Part shown: positions 34,201 to 47,060 of the stretch, piece by piece
Numbering within the stretch: the first letter of the stretch is position 1
Layout of the letters: every line of letters begins with the position of its first letter
Assembly: GCA_022559985.1 (NCBI GenBank)
Contig: JAFJTR010000048.1
Coordinates: 1-64,000 of the forward strand
DNA from: Parastagonospora avenae f. sp. tritici 18332-5
Taxonomy: Eukaryota; Ascomycota; Dothideomycetes; Pleosporales; Phaeosphaeriaceae
Reading direction: 5' to 3'
DNA length: 64,000 nucleotides
Program-made: the position numbers and the translations under genes
The notes under the pieces: generated by a model
Seen by the model: the letters and a program-made list of their open reading frames with translations, nothing else
Told to the model about the DNA's origin: nothing
Database searches by the model: none

Positions 34201-37200
34201 TACCAGGCTCTTATCCTCGCGTGCGGCGAGCTTTGTGGCATTTACCGGAAACTGTGGTACAGGTAATATAAGTCTCGGTTACATATGTAAGCTTAGCAGG
34301 GTACACGAAGAGATAGATTACAATATCTATTATGCGCTCAGAGAAGCCAGGGTCCAGCCATCCACCCTACATTTGCAGGCACAGAATATCGAGTCAGTCA
34401 TTCTGATATGTTTATTTGGCTTCTACCTGTACGTGTTGGTCCTGGTTGGCAGAACAACACCCAAACTTAGCAATACCCTGGACTTTGGTTCACAGTAAGC
34501 CAATTCAATAGGTTCGGGGCGCTCTACAGGGTAACATTCTGACGACAGGTAGAGTCGACTTCTATATAGCCCCACGGCGTGGCAACAGCGTGGAGTAGGA
34601 GACGGCTGTTGTGACTTTTGAGCAAGCAAGTCGTTGGGACCACTAACAGTGGGGCTATCCTCACGTCTCATTAATAGACGAGTGGGCAAGCGGGACATTT
34701 GTGAATACCCAGGTACTTGTTCAGTGGTGTCTTGATGGCTCCAGTCAGAAGCCCGCCCTCTGCCGAGAATTATGTCTTAGAAAAAGCAGTCATAAATCAA
34801 GCTCAAATTGACATATGACAAACGGAAGAGGCTCTGGACCTTTATCACAGTCTACTCGCATACCTGCATGTATCTTAAATTGCAGTATATGCACTGAAAA
34901 GAGTCTGGAAAATGGCCACGAACGCCACGCATTAGCTAAGCACCCGCTGTCCAGGACAGTCGCAGCATCTAACAAATGGGAGCTCCTATGTCAGCACTGA
35001 TATGATTGAGGCAAAACAACGTTGTCCAACAAGATTGTGTGGCTAGTCATCGTTAGGACGCGGGCTGTTCGTTGATGGGGCTTCGCTTTCCGTCCTCGAC
35101 CAAAGGACCTTGAGCATTTTTGGAATGTAATTCTGGGGCGTATGATGAGCTTGTAATGCAATCTGCACTTGTGTATGTGTTGTCACGGAGCCGCCGAAGC
35201 CAGCTGCCTGGTAGCTGCACACACCTGGGCAAGAAATTCAGGCAGGATTTGAAAAAACAAATCTCCATAGAGTTCCTTGCTCGGGCCGAGAATCTTGTGC
35301 TTACGCGCTGTGCCAGTGCCTCGGGCAAACTCAGCGCCCTTGCGAACGGCATGCCGGGTGGCTTCTGAGCTGCACGTCAGCCTGCTGTGGAGCAGTTCTG
35401 CCAGTAGAATCTACGACTCCGCGTTCGTAAAATCTCTATTAATGGATTTTATCAGCTAAATCATATGTTACTAGGCCTACCATATTGTACGAGTTTATGC
35501 TTAGGGATTGTGCGAACTGCGCAGACATCTATTATCTGCGATCGACACTTTTGCCTCACGACAAAAGGTATGACGAGAATGACTACGATTTGTCCGAAGG
35601 CTTTGAGGTTGTACCTTTTTTACTGTTATATCATGATGTCGATCAAGCAAGGTGACGAGTTGAAGGACATGCTAGTCCCACTTCGGTTCGAAGCGCAAAC
35701 ATTCTTCACATAATTCGTTCCCTTCACGCCATCAGCGCCACCAATATTTCTGTACAGCTACCCTGCATGATCGACAAAAGAAGTATCTTCAAACGCGTTT
35801 TTGAAACGTTTTTATGACACTTGATAGGACTTTGTCGAATGGCTCTCTCTCTGCCATTTCTTGTCGCGACACTGCAACGGATTGATGGCAGCGCTAACAG
35901 TCCGCACAACGTGTCAATAGGCGAAGAAAGAAGAACTTTGATAGCACCTGAGACGCGATGCAATGCCCATGCTGTCTCTTTGCAAGTCTCAGTGGCTGCG
36001 GTGTTCCCGGAGCGGGCTCGCTCGACAGTAAGCAATAGGTCCCCGCCCTTACTGTGACCAACCCTGCATGGCGGAAGATTAGGCCTGGGCGATCACACAG
36101 CTCGGAGTATATTGTGTTAGCGAAGATACGAAGGAAGATCAAACACCTCGACCGCATTCGTGGACCGATGCCCAAGACTGCCATGCTGATCACCGGCGAC
36201 CACCAGGATTGGCCTTCCGATTGGGTTCACAGCTATGTAACGACCTTCAGAACATGACTGACTACCACATTAGGCGACTGCAATCGCAGTGCTCGCATTC
36301 AATCCTCTGAGCTTGAATGTTACATGCTCAGATGAGTTTTGACGAGACTTCGGGGCCTACGCATTGATCCGTAGATACCTTCTGACAAAGGCTCGGTCGC
36401 GGGCGAACACTACCCATCAAATAAAGTACATTCTGTCAACGGTTCACGCGTTGACTCTTGTAGCAGGAATCAAGCTTCTGTTCGGCGTTTCTCCAGCTCA
36501 CAGTGGACTGCTATCAATGCGGTGGCACTTTTGGTTGCACGCCATCATGGGCACAATAGTAGACCATAGAGGCGGCTTTCGCTTCTCAGAAGCGCGCAGG
36601 ATTTCAGGAGATCGATATGCGAGACTACAAAAATACAAAGTACGGACATTCGTTATATTGCGGGTCGTATGTTGGATCGTCCATTAGTGAAAATGCAGAC
36701 TGCGTTCGCCTAGGCTGTCGACACTAATGTGCTCAGCAGAGGCTTTCGTATCCTTGATTGGCTTTCATTTGGTTGTTCGCTTCCCGGCCCGCGCGTTGAA
36801 CATCGCCATGTGCCTGAATGCTGCACCAGATCAGGATTGTTGATGATGCAGATTCGTCTTCCATGTCTCCAGTGGCCAGTGCTTTCCTTTTTCTATTCCT
36901 GCGCGATTGTGAAGCAGCAGATCTAGCCTCTTTACGTTTCAGGAATATGAAACAATAGTCCAATAAAAGATGATTGTGTTTCCAGCCTTGCTGGGTTAAA
37001 TGCGATTCGCGAGTTCAACCGGCCGGCGGAAACGTGGGTGCGGCTGGGACTAGACCACGCGGTGCATATTATTGCAACGGCGTGTTACCAGAGCCGAATT
37101 TTGCTTGCAACGATACCTATGGCAACGCGAGCCTCTTTGGACGACCTACTGCGCATGGTACTACTGTGCGACAAATTTCCCACATGGGATTCTGTGTTAG

Positions 37201-38144
37201 AGCTGAAAAAGCTGGCTTCATGCCGCGCACAGGCCATGAACCCTGTTGAGCGAGTCAGCTCCCAGTTTTCGTAGTGATCAGCGCTCCGCGAACGTGGGGC
37301 TCCCAGATTCGATCCTTTGTCCGTAGCTCGCAGGAACTATGTTTCCAAATCCAAGAAATGGCGCTCTGCTGTGGAGTGAAGACGATCTTTCGTCTACCAC
37401 GGGTCTCAGGCAGCCTCAATATTACCGCCTGCGTATCAACTGCAGCTGAGCTGCTAAGGCAGTTGTGGACTCCGATTTCGTTTACATCATGAATGCTTCC
37501 GGAAAACCGAAATGTAGATTCTACGCTGACTGAATAGCGCAAGCCCTAGGCCTTAGCCCCCGGTGGTGCCCGCGACGGTAAAGTCTTGGATGCCATATTA
37601 TCATAGGAGGCATTTCCTTCCGTTCAGCTAGCATGGTAGCTACCGAGGTGGTTTAGAAGGTCGACGACAAGCATGTGTAGTATAGGAAAAGACGTCGCCG
37701 ACTGCTCTCCGGTGATCGACCAACATGCCAGCCCGTTGCCAAGTAGCGAAATCGACGTTGCCCCGGCGTTGACTTAATCCCGCACTGCAGCTGACTATGA
37801 GTGGCAGTATGTGTGCAACGACAGATTCAAACTGTAGCACTGGTGGTATGTGCATATGCTACTGGCGGTACAACCGTGGTTGCTGATGAAGCGGTAATGG
37901 ACGATAAGCAGGTCGGCAATTCCATCACGTGGTGTGACAGAATCACGTGCTTTGGAGCAGAGGATATGGCACTAAAAAGCTTAATTTTGATCGGCGCTGA
38001 TCTTAGCCTGCGATAATTATAGATGGCGCAACACCGCGCGAATGATGCAGTCCCCACACCGTTCGAAACACAACTGAGAAGATGGCTCACTATGGTACGG
38101 GACATGACGACGATGCAAATCGTTGGAGTAATTGTGCTGGAGGT

Positions 38145-38160
38145 ACTTAGGTACCTAAGT
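38145..38160. repeat. 16-base perfect palindrome
   Basis: The sequence acttaggtacctaagt is its own reverse complement. It stands alone in the PKS-CMR1 spacer, about 1.5 kb upstream of CMR1. It could be a dimeric protein site or chance; related ggtacctaagta-type words are common in fungal intergenic DNA. Confidence 0.6.
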
Positions 38161-39683
38161 GTTCTTGAGGTTACTTTATGAGAAGATTCATGCATTGGCG
38201 TGAACCTTGCGAGAAGTCAATACGCCATTAGCACTGGTGACGGTTCAAGACGGCGGTACGGGAGAGAAACTTCGTCTACGAGGACCGCTCGATCCGGTGC
38301 CACGTCAAGGAGTAGCAGAGACAATGCCGATCTGAAACACGCAGAGATACCTCGCCAGAATCCCTTCTTAGCAGCCGTAGCCACGACTCAGCCGCGAGTT
38401 GCTGACATCCGCCCGTGCTCGTAAATGTTCATATACAAGAGCACTGGGCGCAAGATCCGGGGCGTCTCCACCGCAATGATGCTGGACCGGCAACGGCATG
38501 GGTGTGGCGAATGAATGAAGAGACCATTGGAGGAGCTTTCGCTGCGAAGGGCGAGCTCTACGTAAGTACCTGAGCGGTCCAAAAAGGCAAGCGCCAGACA
38601 TGTAGCAGTAAAGTTGTCGTATTGGAAAATACATTACGGGTGTACGGCTTCGCTGTCTTTTACCAGTCGCGCGCCGACGCGCATGGGGGTCCGGTTCGCA
38701 GTCTTGGTGGCTGACGCGGGCTGGGCGGGTTGCGCTTGTTACCCCGGTCCAGCACGAACCCTCCTCCACCACCATCCACCAGCCTGCGGTGCAGATCTCG
38801 AGATGCATCCCTGTCCTTCCTGAGTCTTATCATCAACGCTGTGCAGCGTCCCCTTGTCGCCCAAAGAAGCTGTGAGGCTAGCCGGCTTTGGCCCGACCCA
38901 CCCGGACGCCTGGTGCTGCATGTAACTGCGATGCACTAGCTCGTGGCTCTGGTGCAGCTGGGTTCCTCGCAGTTGATGAATTCATCGCTGCTAAGATGCA
39001 TAATCAATGGTCCCGTTTGGGAAAGGCACGCCCGTCGAATCTACCTGGAGATTTCAGACACCCACTGGTTCTCGTGGCCGTGTTGAGAAACCTTTACCTC
39101 CGCTGAACCTTACGTTCTCCTTGTCTTCTTCAACCTCTTCTCTTGACTTCTTCTTGCTACACTCAGGTGTACCGACTGGCCTGCTCGCACCGCTGTGCTA
39201 CCGTGCCAACTCTTGTCTTTTCTACCTCCAACCAGTCCAACCAGCACCCTCATCGGACGCCACCAGAGACAGCGTTCAGTCGTGTTTCTGACATTCCCGG
39301 AAGACTACGTCTTAGACTCGACCTGAGGTTGGCTGTTCTCCCCGTTAGCCCCATACCAGTATTACTGGCCGCCTTAGCTCTACCGCTCGTGAGATCAGCA
39401 GAAAGCAGAACGTTATTTCGAACCGCTTATAACTGATATTGTCTCCGCCCACCCCAATCCAGTATTCCCGCTGTGTTGCCGCGCCATTTCAACGACTTTC
39501 TCAATAATCGTTCCTTCTTACCCCAGCGACGCTTTCCCATCTTCACGTACGGAAAGTTCGGTACGCGCTAAAGGGTTGTTGCCAGCTCATCGAAGCTGAC
39601 CAATTTGGTCGTGGCCGTCATTGTCCTCGCAACCCCCCACGAACGATATTTTCCCTCATCCTTTCTTCCATCTTTAAACCAAA

Positions 39684-41004
39684 ATGGTATTCTGCACATA
39701 CTGCGGGTCCTCCTTCACGAGAGACGAGCATCTGGAAAGACACATCTTGACTCGTAAGTGATCCCCATGCCCTCACCCCTTCTGGGTTATAGAGACTCTA
39801 TCAAGTCGTGTCTATCGTACGCGCTCGTTGGCTAACATGGCGGTCCCAAAAGATACCAATATTAAGCCTTTCAAATGTTATACCTGCCATATGAGCTTCG
39901 CTCGACGGTAAGCAAGGCCATTTAATCTTCTGCCTCTTCAGTCTTTTAGGTAATCGTACGATCTGACATGCTTGCAGTGACCTCCTGCAACGCCACTACA
40001 CTGTACACGGCCGCAATCGGAATAACGAGGAGGGCGTGCAAATCGAAGGCATGATACCGAAGTCGGCCGGCCGCACACCCATTGCGTGTAGCAATTGCGC
40101 GAAGACAAAGACAAAGTGTGACAAGAAGTTCCCATGCACTCGATGCGCGTCAAGGCATCTGACATGCACACTGCGTCCCACTCGCCGCGCCTCTAAGGGC
40201 ATGCAAAGAGTTGCCAGTCCCCCCGCAGGTGGTCCTGGAAGCGAGCATTCGAGTCAGTCGGGTCCTTCGGCTGCAAATTCACCAGCCCATGATATCCAAC
40301 CTCATCAAGCGACGCAACTTCCTCCACAGATCCCAGGCGGTCCCGACAGATCTCAGTCGTCTTCCGTTACACACTCGAGAAATCACTCCGTATCGCAGCC
40401 AGTGCAGCCCATCTCGAACCCGAACCCTGAAGAGAGGCCTCTTCAGATACCGCTCTCGAACAGTCCGACATTCTTCGAGCAACCTGTGCCTAACCACTCA
40501 GCACACGTGTCGGCCAATGGTATTAATGGGTTCATTGCTTCGACGCCTATGTCTGGCTACGATGATTTTGGTCAAACTGTACAACAAGATCACTCCGAGA
40601 ACGAACCTAATCCACAGTTCATGATGGATCCTTGGAACGCGATGGCGATGGGGAGCGAGTTTGATCCGATGCGAATTGACCCTCAACTGATGATGTCTAT
40701 GTCCATGGACATGGATATGAGCATGGGACCATCATCGGACGGAATGCTCGGCATGATGCCTGGAATGTCCCCAACGCAGCCTTTTGCACCTGTGCAAACA
40801 CCACTTCAGACTCCAAGGATGGACGAGGTCTTCTCCGACTTGCAAATGGGAAGCTCCTCGGCGATGTTCTATCCACCCCATAGGCATTCACCGATCGCTG
40901 ATGCCGGCATCCCTGACCTTGGTGCTATTGTTGCAGCCCAAGATGGCTGGACAGTCTCCCGCTGTACGCTTTGCAGTACTGTCCAATTGCATCGATGTCA
41001 TTGA
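39684..41004 (+). CDS. CMR1: CMR1-type melanin regulator, C-terminally truncated
   Basis: Three exons (39684-39753, 39853-39907 and 39978-41004) give 383 residues. Two C2H2 fingers come first (CTYCGSSFTRDEHLERH and CYTCHMSFARRDLLQRH), each interrupted by or adjoining an intron as expected for the family. A Zn2Cys6 cluster follows (CSNCAKTKTKCDKKFPC then TRCASRHLTC). This C2H2+Zn2Cys6 combination is the hallmark of Cmr1/Pig1 melanin activators. A Ser/Pro/Gln-rich linker and a Met-rich stretch (40690-40780) follow. The frame stops at 41002-41004 soon after 'IVAAQDGWTVSRC'. Known homologues are about 1,000 residues with a fungal transcription-factor homology region in the second half, and no such region was found downstream. 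In the +1 frame the text 'LSNCIDVIDEGFATRFSDGI' runs to a stop at 41069-41071 and could be the original C-terminal end. DNA binding looks intact; activation function is doubtful. Confidence 0.85.
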
Positions 41005-44000
41005 CGAAGGTTTCGCGACCCGATTCTCTGACGGTATCCGTAACAAGCTTGAGGGGTTGGGACGAGGCTGAGCACTCTCTTCTTCTTTCTTTTTCTCTTT
41101 TTTGTCTTGATTTTGTTCAGTTGATAGAAATGTCTTTCGGCGTAAAGGGTCCGTTCTACTGCCAAGGGTATCATGTCCATCTCTTTCATAGAATATCGTC
41201 GGCATGAACATCGACGCTGCATCAGCGAGGAAACGGAAGGGTCTTCGGCGTTGGTATCTTATACCTGTGTTGACGCAAGTGTGAATTCGGCATTGGGTGG
41301 CGAAACTTGTCCTGGTGGTGTGCTCGGCACTTGCGGTTGTCGACTGCATTGCAGTCGAGTAATGTATAGTACATGGACATTATGACCAAAAGGCTTTAGT
41401 ATAATGGATGAGCTTTCAGTACATACCTCATGGAGATGATGATAGTGTTGATGATAAGTGATGAATAGACTTGGTCACAAGCGGGGTGGGAGATGTCCTC
41501 CCCATCCGTATGCCAATAAGACACGACGACTGGCCGACTTTCAACCAAGGTGGCAGAATGTCTCGTAATTCTCTCCCAAGTCAAGTCGCCCATATGTGGT
41601 TCAACCGGCTGTCAGTATTAATGAGGTGATACCTTGCTTGGTTTTCGTAGGCGATGAGCACATATGCTATCTCTCCGCTCTTCAAGCCTGCCTCTGCCAT
41701 GTGTGTCCCGCAATTACGCCTGAAGACATGTTCTTCTTTCACGCTTGTGTTTCGGATGTGATGGGCATGCGTCGTAGTGATGTTGGTGATTGGTGTCTTC
41801 TAAGCCTGGAGGCTGATTGCGGGGTCGTCAGAGCCCTATGTGGTTGCGGTGTCGGGCCTTGTGCAAGGGCGGCAACATATAGCGGGGGCGGTCCAATGCC
41901 GTAGGTTGTTGGACAGGCTGGTCGCCATAAAGCTGCGTATGTACGAAGAGCTCGAGAGCCTGAGCACATGAAGAGAAGAGCTTGAAAGTCGAAGTGATTG
42001 TGTATGTGAAGATGTTGGTTATCCTAGGACTTGCAGTGCAGTAGCTACATCGGATCAAATTCTTCATTGGCGGAAGTAGAAGATGTTTCCATCAGAACAA
42101 GACTATGGTTTCAATGCACGTACCACGTAGCCTTATCCTACACTTCGCATCTCCTCCTTCCCGAAAGGCACGCATGGCCTTGGTCACACCATACGAGCTC
42201 TGCACTACACTTTAGGTTTCGACACGCACCGTTGATCCCCGGCAGTCTATCCGATAGCGGAAGATCGTCATTGTAACGCAGAGGACTGGTACGTGTAAGG
42301 ACACCACTTGGACTAACTGGACGTGATTGTGTCTCGACGCTTCCATCAGGAAAGTTCGCTTTCAAGGCTAGTCGCACTACTTTTTCATTTGCCATTGTGG
42401 GGACTGCGGTGGCAGTATGCACCTCCGTTTTGTATCACAGTTGAGAAGTATAGTGCCGATATAGGTGGCTGCAGCAAAGCCTTCTGTTCGAAGAGCTTAC
42501 GCGTTCCTTAGGCCAAGTCTTCAGTGATCGATGCCTGTCGAACAGAAAGCTGTTAGGAAATGGGAAGCAAGTGGGTTATCTTCTTGGCAATACTGACGTC
42601 GTATAACATCAGATCAAGCTTCAACACCATGGAACCAATGGTACTCTAACGCTCTGGATCTCAGATGCATGAAGGTCACTGCTCAATCTGATACCAACAC
42701 GAGGAGAGCTAAGCCTACGGGTGCCCGCACTATAAATGGCTTAAAAAACCACGAGCCGTTCGAAAAACGACGCGAGCCTTTGTCCAGGACCACATCTACT
42801 TTCGCAATAGCCCCAGGACGTAGACACCAACAACGGTGAGTCGGTGACTGTTTCCACCGTTCACAGCTTATCTCTTGTCTCAAACTAGTAGCAGTATCGC
42901 TGAAAATGACATCTACACTCTATCTTTATTTGCTGGATACCTGCAAACTGTAGATCCTGTGTTCCGGGAAACGTTCGTTAACGGAGAACACCACTATCCG
43001 AAGCGATGTCCAAGCAGGCCAGTGGCTGATCTTGGATATGTCACAAAGTTTTAGCAACGTCCGGTTTGGGTAGCCGGGTAGCTTCAGTGTGCTTTGAGTG
43101 AACATGACATGGGTCATGGCCGGCTTGATTCCCGAAGATACTGAATCAGTGCAAGACTCTTCCGAAGAGGATGATCAGCTGTCAGGATGTTCTCAATTTA
43201 ACAGACCACCTGGTAATTCATGACCTTCGCATCTTCAATATTTGAGGCTCAATAGATCAATGTCCGGTGGTAACGAAGCGGGTATTCGAACGTCTTGGTA
43301 AGGGCTGCTTGCTGTGTACTGTGTCCATGGACACATCGCTTACTCGTCTTTTACGGAGACCGAGAAGGCATTGAGGGGAAAGCGATGCGTCTCAGGGGTA
43401 CCTCGCTTCCCCAAATAGGAGCCTGCGCGTTTTTGATGAATTTCTGAGTTTGGCCTCGGCTGGGAAGTTCAACCGATATGCATGCTTATTGTGGTTGTGG
43501 TGGAGTACCAATGAATCACACTCATGCATCAATGGTCACCACTTTCTCGTCCCGAAAGAAGGACCGATTCGTGACAATACTGATCATTGTCGTTTGACGC
43601 ACCTTAAGGCTGGGTCGAAGCTACTCAATCATATACATAGAGCCGAGCGTGTTGTGCTTCTCAATTTATGCTGCATCTCAGTCCGCACTGGCAAACTACA
43701 CCTCCACTGAACGTCGGAGACCTAGGGAACTGATCTGATAGACATTAGTACTGTGAAATCAACGAGTCGTGGCTTCAGCGGATTGCGGATTCTAGACTTG
43801 CGGCAAAGTTCACCACGGCACCGGCACACTTCCACCAATCCATGCAGTCCACGCGGCTTTCCAGCCCCGTCATACCATGACATCGTCGTGGCTATGATAC
43901 TTCGACTCTGCGGCAAGGCCAATGAGATAACGTCATAACCGCCGTCAACTCACGACACGATAGTCCGAAGCACTGTCATGATACCGACGAATCGCAGAGC

Positions 44001-45370
44001 AGTCGGAGAAGACAGCATCGAGCTGACAGGCTGGATGGATGGTGGGCTCTGGATCGCGCTTGCATAGATAAAGAGCTTGCTCGACTATACAATCTGACTC
44101 CTTAAACCGCACCGCGACGCATGATAGTTAGATGCTGGCTACGACTCGAAATCACAATAGCTTCATCATGAAAGACATGGTGCAATGAGCCAAGTATTGC
44201 TTACAGAGGAGTTTTATTGCTCGATAAGAAGAGGTATTCAGTACTTCTTTGACTCAGAAATCCCTCTCTTTGCATCATGAAGGAGTATGAGGATGAAGTG
44301 AGGTTGAAACAACGCACAGACCTTGGAGCGCGGGGAGCCGAAGGAAACAATCGTCGATTGCGACAACAACTTCGCCCGAACTCAAAACAAACCATTAACT
44401 TACCCGGCCGCTGTCGGGCCCCACAATATTCAGCGCAGAGACATCAGACGGAATACCAAGGCTAGGGATGGGGAGCCATAGTGATGCGACACGTTGAGGC
44501 ATCGCGTAACACGCGGAGGAGCAAGGGAAACACAGTCCGGATGACACTTCGACATGCCACGACATGCCGCCTGGTTACCCGTCACATGACTACCATCGCG
44601 AATGTCGTAGTTGGAAGAGATGTGTTTCTCACCGCGACACGATGATGTTCTTTAGGCGTAGGGTCGACATTGCGAGATGCATGATGCTTTCGCGACGCAA
44701 CATTGGACTGCAGCATTGGCCTTTCAACACCTGCAGCGATACCTAGTACCAGACACTCACTGTTTACAGCCCAGCCCGCACCTGCACACAAGCTCCCCAC
44801 ACATCGCAATGTTTCAACACCCAGAGACGACTAGTTTGTTTGCGATCGATAAAAAAAGGTGAATACTCTCGTGAAACAAATGTATGCCTCACGAGCGAAG
44901 CATTGGTGTTGTTCGCCTCAGCCTATTTTGGCCGCAACCCATCCAATCAGAAACAGCCCCTGAACGCATCGGGCGTCGGCCCCTCACTCCGGACATCTCC
45001 TCTGTCGCGACTGAGTACTCGGTGGGTCTCCTACGGGGCTTAGACTATCGAAAGCATGCGGCTCAGGTGTGCGGTTTCAGCTCTAGGACCTCACGACTGT
45101 CGGAGGAGATGGTATGGACCCGAACCGGAGGCAATTAGTTGGGGGAAATCTGTGGATGTTGAGCACTGGCGGCAGTTTGAGAGTAAGGGTACTCCTGTGT
45201 GAGCTTTGAGGCCGCCGGAGTGCCGGATGGTGAAGGGCTATATATGTGGGAGCCTGCACCTTTGCATTAGTATCATCATTAACACTTTCGTCTCATCAAA
45301 CATTAAGACCTTTGAGGCTTCTGCAAAACCACCAACAACATTTTCACACTTCTCACTCAAAACACACACG
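41005..45370. other. 4.4 kb spacer between CMR1 and BRN1
   Basis: Only short frames without motifs are seen on either strand. The first part holds the CMR1 3' UTR with a T-rich run near 41075-41105, and the last part holds the BRN1 promoter. No continuation of the CMR1 regulatory half was found here. Confidence 0.5.
45239..45245 (+). promoter_or_regulatory. TATA-like element of BRN1
   Basis: TATATAT lies 126 bases upstream of the BRN1 ATG, followed by an A/C-rich leader typical of strongly expressed fungal genes. Position and sequence fit a TATA box; there is no direct evidence. Confidence 0.5.
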
Positions 45371-46281
45371 ATGGCTGCTATCGAGCAAACATGGAGCTTG
45401 GAGGGCAAGGTTGCCGTTGTCACTGGCTCAGGTATGCATCTTCAGAAAAGTAAACACCAAGGGACTCGACTCTAACAACCTGAAGGCCGTGGTATTGGAA
45501 AGGCGATGGCCATCGAGCTCGCCAAGCGCGGCGCTAAGGTCGCCGTCAACTACGCCAACGCTGTCGAGGGTGCTGAGGCCGTCGTGAAGGAGATCAAAGC
45601 ATTGGGCAACGGCTCCGATGCCGCCGCATTCAAGGCCAACGTTGGCAATGTTGAGGAGACCGCCAAGTTGATGGACGACGTCGTCGCACACTTTGGCAAG
45701 CTCGACATCTGCTGCTCCAACTCCGGTGTCGTTTCTTTTGGCCACTTTGCCGACGTTGAGCCCGAGGAGTTCGACCGCGTGTTCAACATCAACACTCGTG
45801 GCCAGTTCTTCGTTGCCAAGGAGGCATACAAGAGGATGGAAGTTGGTGGCAGGATCATTCTCATGGGCTCTATCACTGGTCAGGCGAAGGGTGTGCCCAA
45901 GCACGCTATCTACTCTGGATCAAAGGGTGCCATTGAGACTTTCACCAGGTGCATGGCTATCGGTATGTTGCAACAATTACTTCATATCTTCGACAGCATA
46001 CTAACATAATCACAGATGCTGGAGAGAAGAAGGTCACCGTCAACTGCGTAGCACCCGGTGGCATCAAGACCGACATGTACCACGCCGTATGCCGCGAGTA
46101 CATTCCCGGAGGCGACAAACTCAGCGACGACCAGGTCGATGAGTTCGCCTGCACATGGTCACCTCACAACCGTGTTGGCCAGCCAGTGGACATTGCCCGC
46201 GTTGTGTGTTTCCTTGCTTCCAAGGACGGCGACTGGGTCAACGGCAAGGTCATTGGCATTGACGGAGCTGCTTGCATGTAA
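45371..46281 (+). CDS. BRN1: BRN1-type hydroxynaphthalene reductase (DHN-melanin)
   Basis: Three exons (45371-45431, 45486-45962 and 46016-46281) give 267 residues, the usual length of this enzyme. It is a short-chain dehydrogenase: cofactor loop GSGRGIG at 19-25, NNAG-equivalent CSNSG at 97-101, catalytic Ser149 (GSITG), Tyr163 and Lys167 (YSGSK). The C-terminus VIGIDGAACM is the typical ending of tri/tetrahydroxynaphthalene reductases, which use NADPH. Family members convert 1,3,6,8-tetrahydroxynaphthalene to scytalone and/or 1,3,8-trihydroxynaphthalene to vermelone; the two substrates cannot be told apart from sequence by eye. Linkage to the PKS and CMR1 makes the melanin role very likely. 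The leader ATG context is good and a TATA-like box lies 126 bases upstream. Confidence 0.95.
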
Positions 46282-47060
46282 AGAGTTGCTTGTTTAGGTC
46301 TTTTGCGTGTTTATGATGACTTGAGCTATGGGTTGAATACCAAAGCATTATGGGCGTTTTGCTGAGTAGACGTGATGGAATGATAATCTTTTGTTGAAAA
46401 AGACTTTCTTGACATGCTTTTGTCATGAAGTGCACATGGACAGGTTTGAGCTATATATAAGCAGTATATTGAACGGATCGGACGAATTAGCGATCAGATC
46501 CTGGAGCATTCTCTGGACACATGAAGCAGTTGTCCATAAGTTGGTTCCACTAAAATGCCTCCCAGCTCCACGGCTCCGGTTCAAACACTCTGCTCAACAA
46601 CCAATACAAAGCACACCCGGACTGTCAATAAAGATCTATATAACACGCAGCCACTAATGGTGCCTTCCAGAACCAAGCGTTTCTACAAAAACGCTCCAAA
46701 AATACATTTCAGATTTCGAACTGTGGATATATCAATCGATACGGTTATCAAGCGCCACCAGACGCCGACAAAAAACTTTATTCTTCGAGGTTACTCATTA
46801 TGGAGCTCAGAACATGGCATATGAACAGAGAGAAAGCTCGTAAGTTCATGGTCAGACTATTCAAATCCATAGAGTTAGACGAAGGAGAGGACCACTTTGA
46901 GAATTAAGACTTTGGCATTTCTTTGATCAGAATTGCACGTCTTTTTGTAAAGTGTACATATCGGATCATGCCTAAAAAGCGCGTCCGACTAGCCATGTCT
47001 GCTCCCCAAAACCATGTACCTGAGCGGTGCCACGCGCACGAAGTGCAAAGATCCCTAGGA
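46282..47060. other. convergent 3' space BRN1/BTB gene
   Basis: The region lies between two convergent 3' ends. No coding frame with family features is visible. Confidence 0.45.

Larger units (their letters stand above)
28247..39683. other. 11.4 kb spacer between PKS and CMR1
   Basis: No gene with family motifs, plausible exon chain or normal length was found on either strand. Base composition looks ordinary rather than AT-collapsed, so heavy RIP is not obvious. No transposase, integrase or reverse-transcriptase signature was noticed. Both flanking genes point away from it, so it is the divergent promoter space of the PKS and CMR1 with additional DNA. A CT-rich leader precedes CMR1 (39100-39680), typical of fungal 5' UTRs. 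Weak coding-like fragments occur at 30894-31259 (minus) and 37038-37274 (plus). Confidence 0.5.

Noticed and set aside
38565..38576. gtacctgagcgg word also found near 47015
   Set aside because: Two copies of a 12-base word are within chance for 64 kb of both strands searched by eye; flanks are unrelated.
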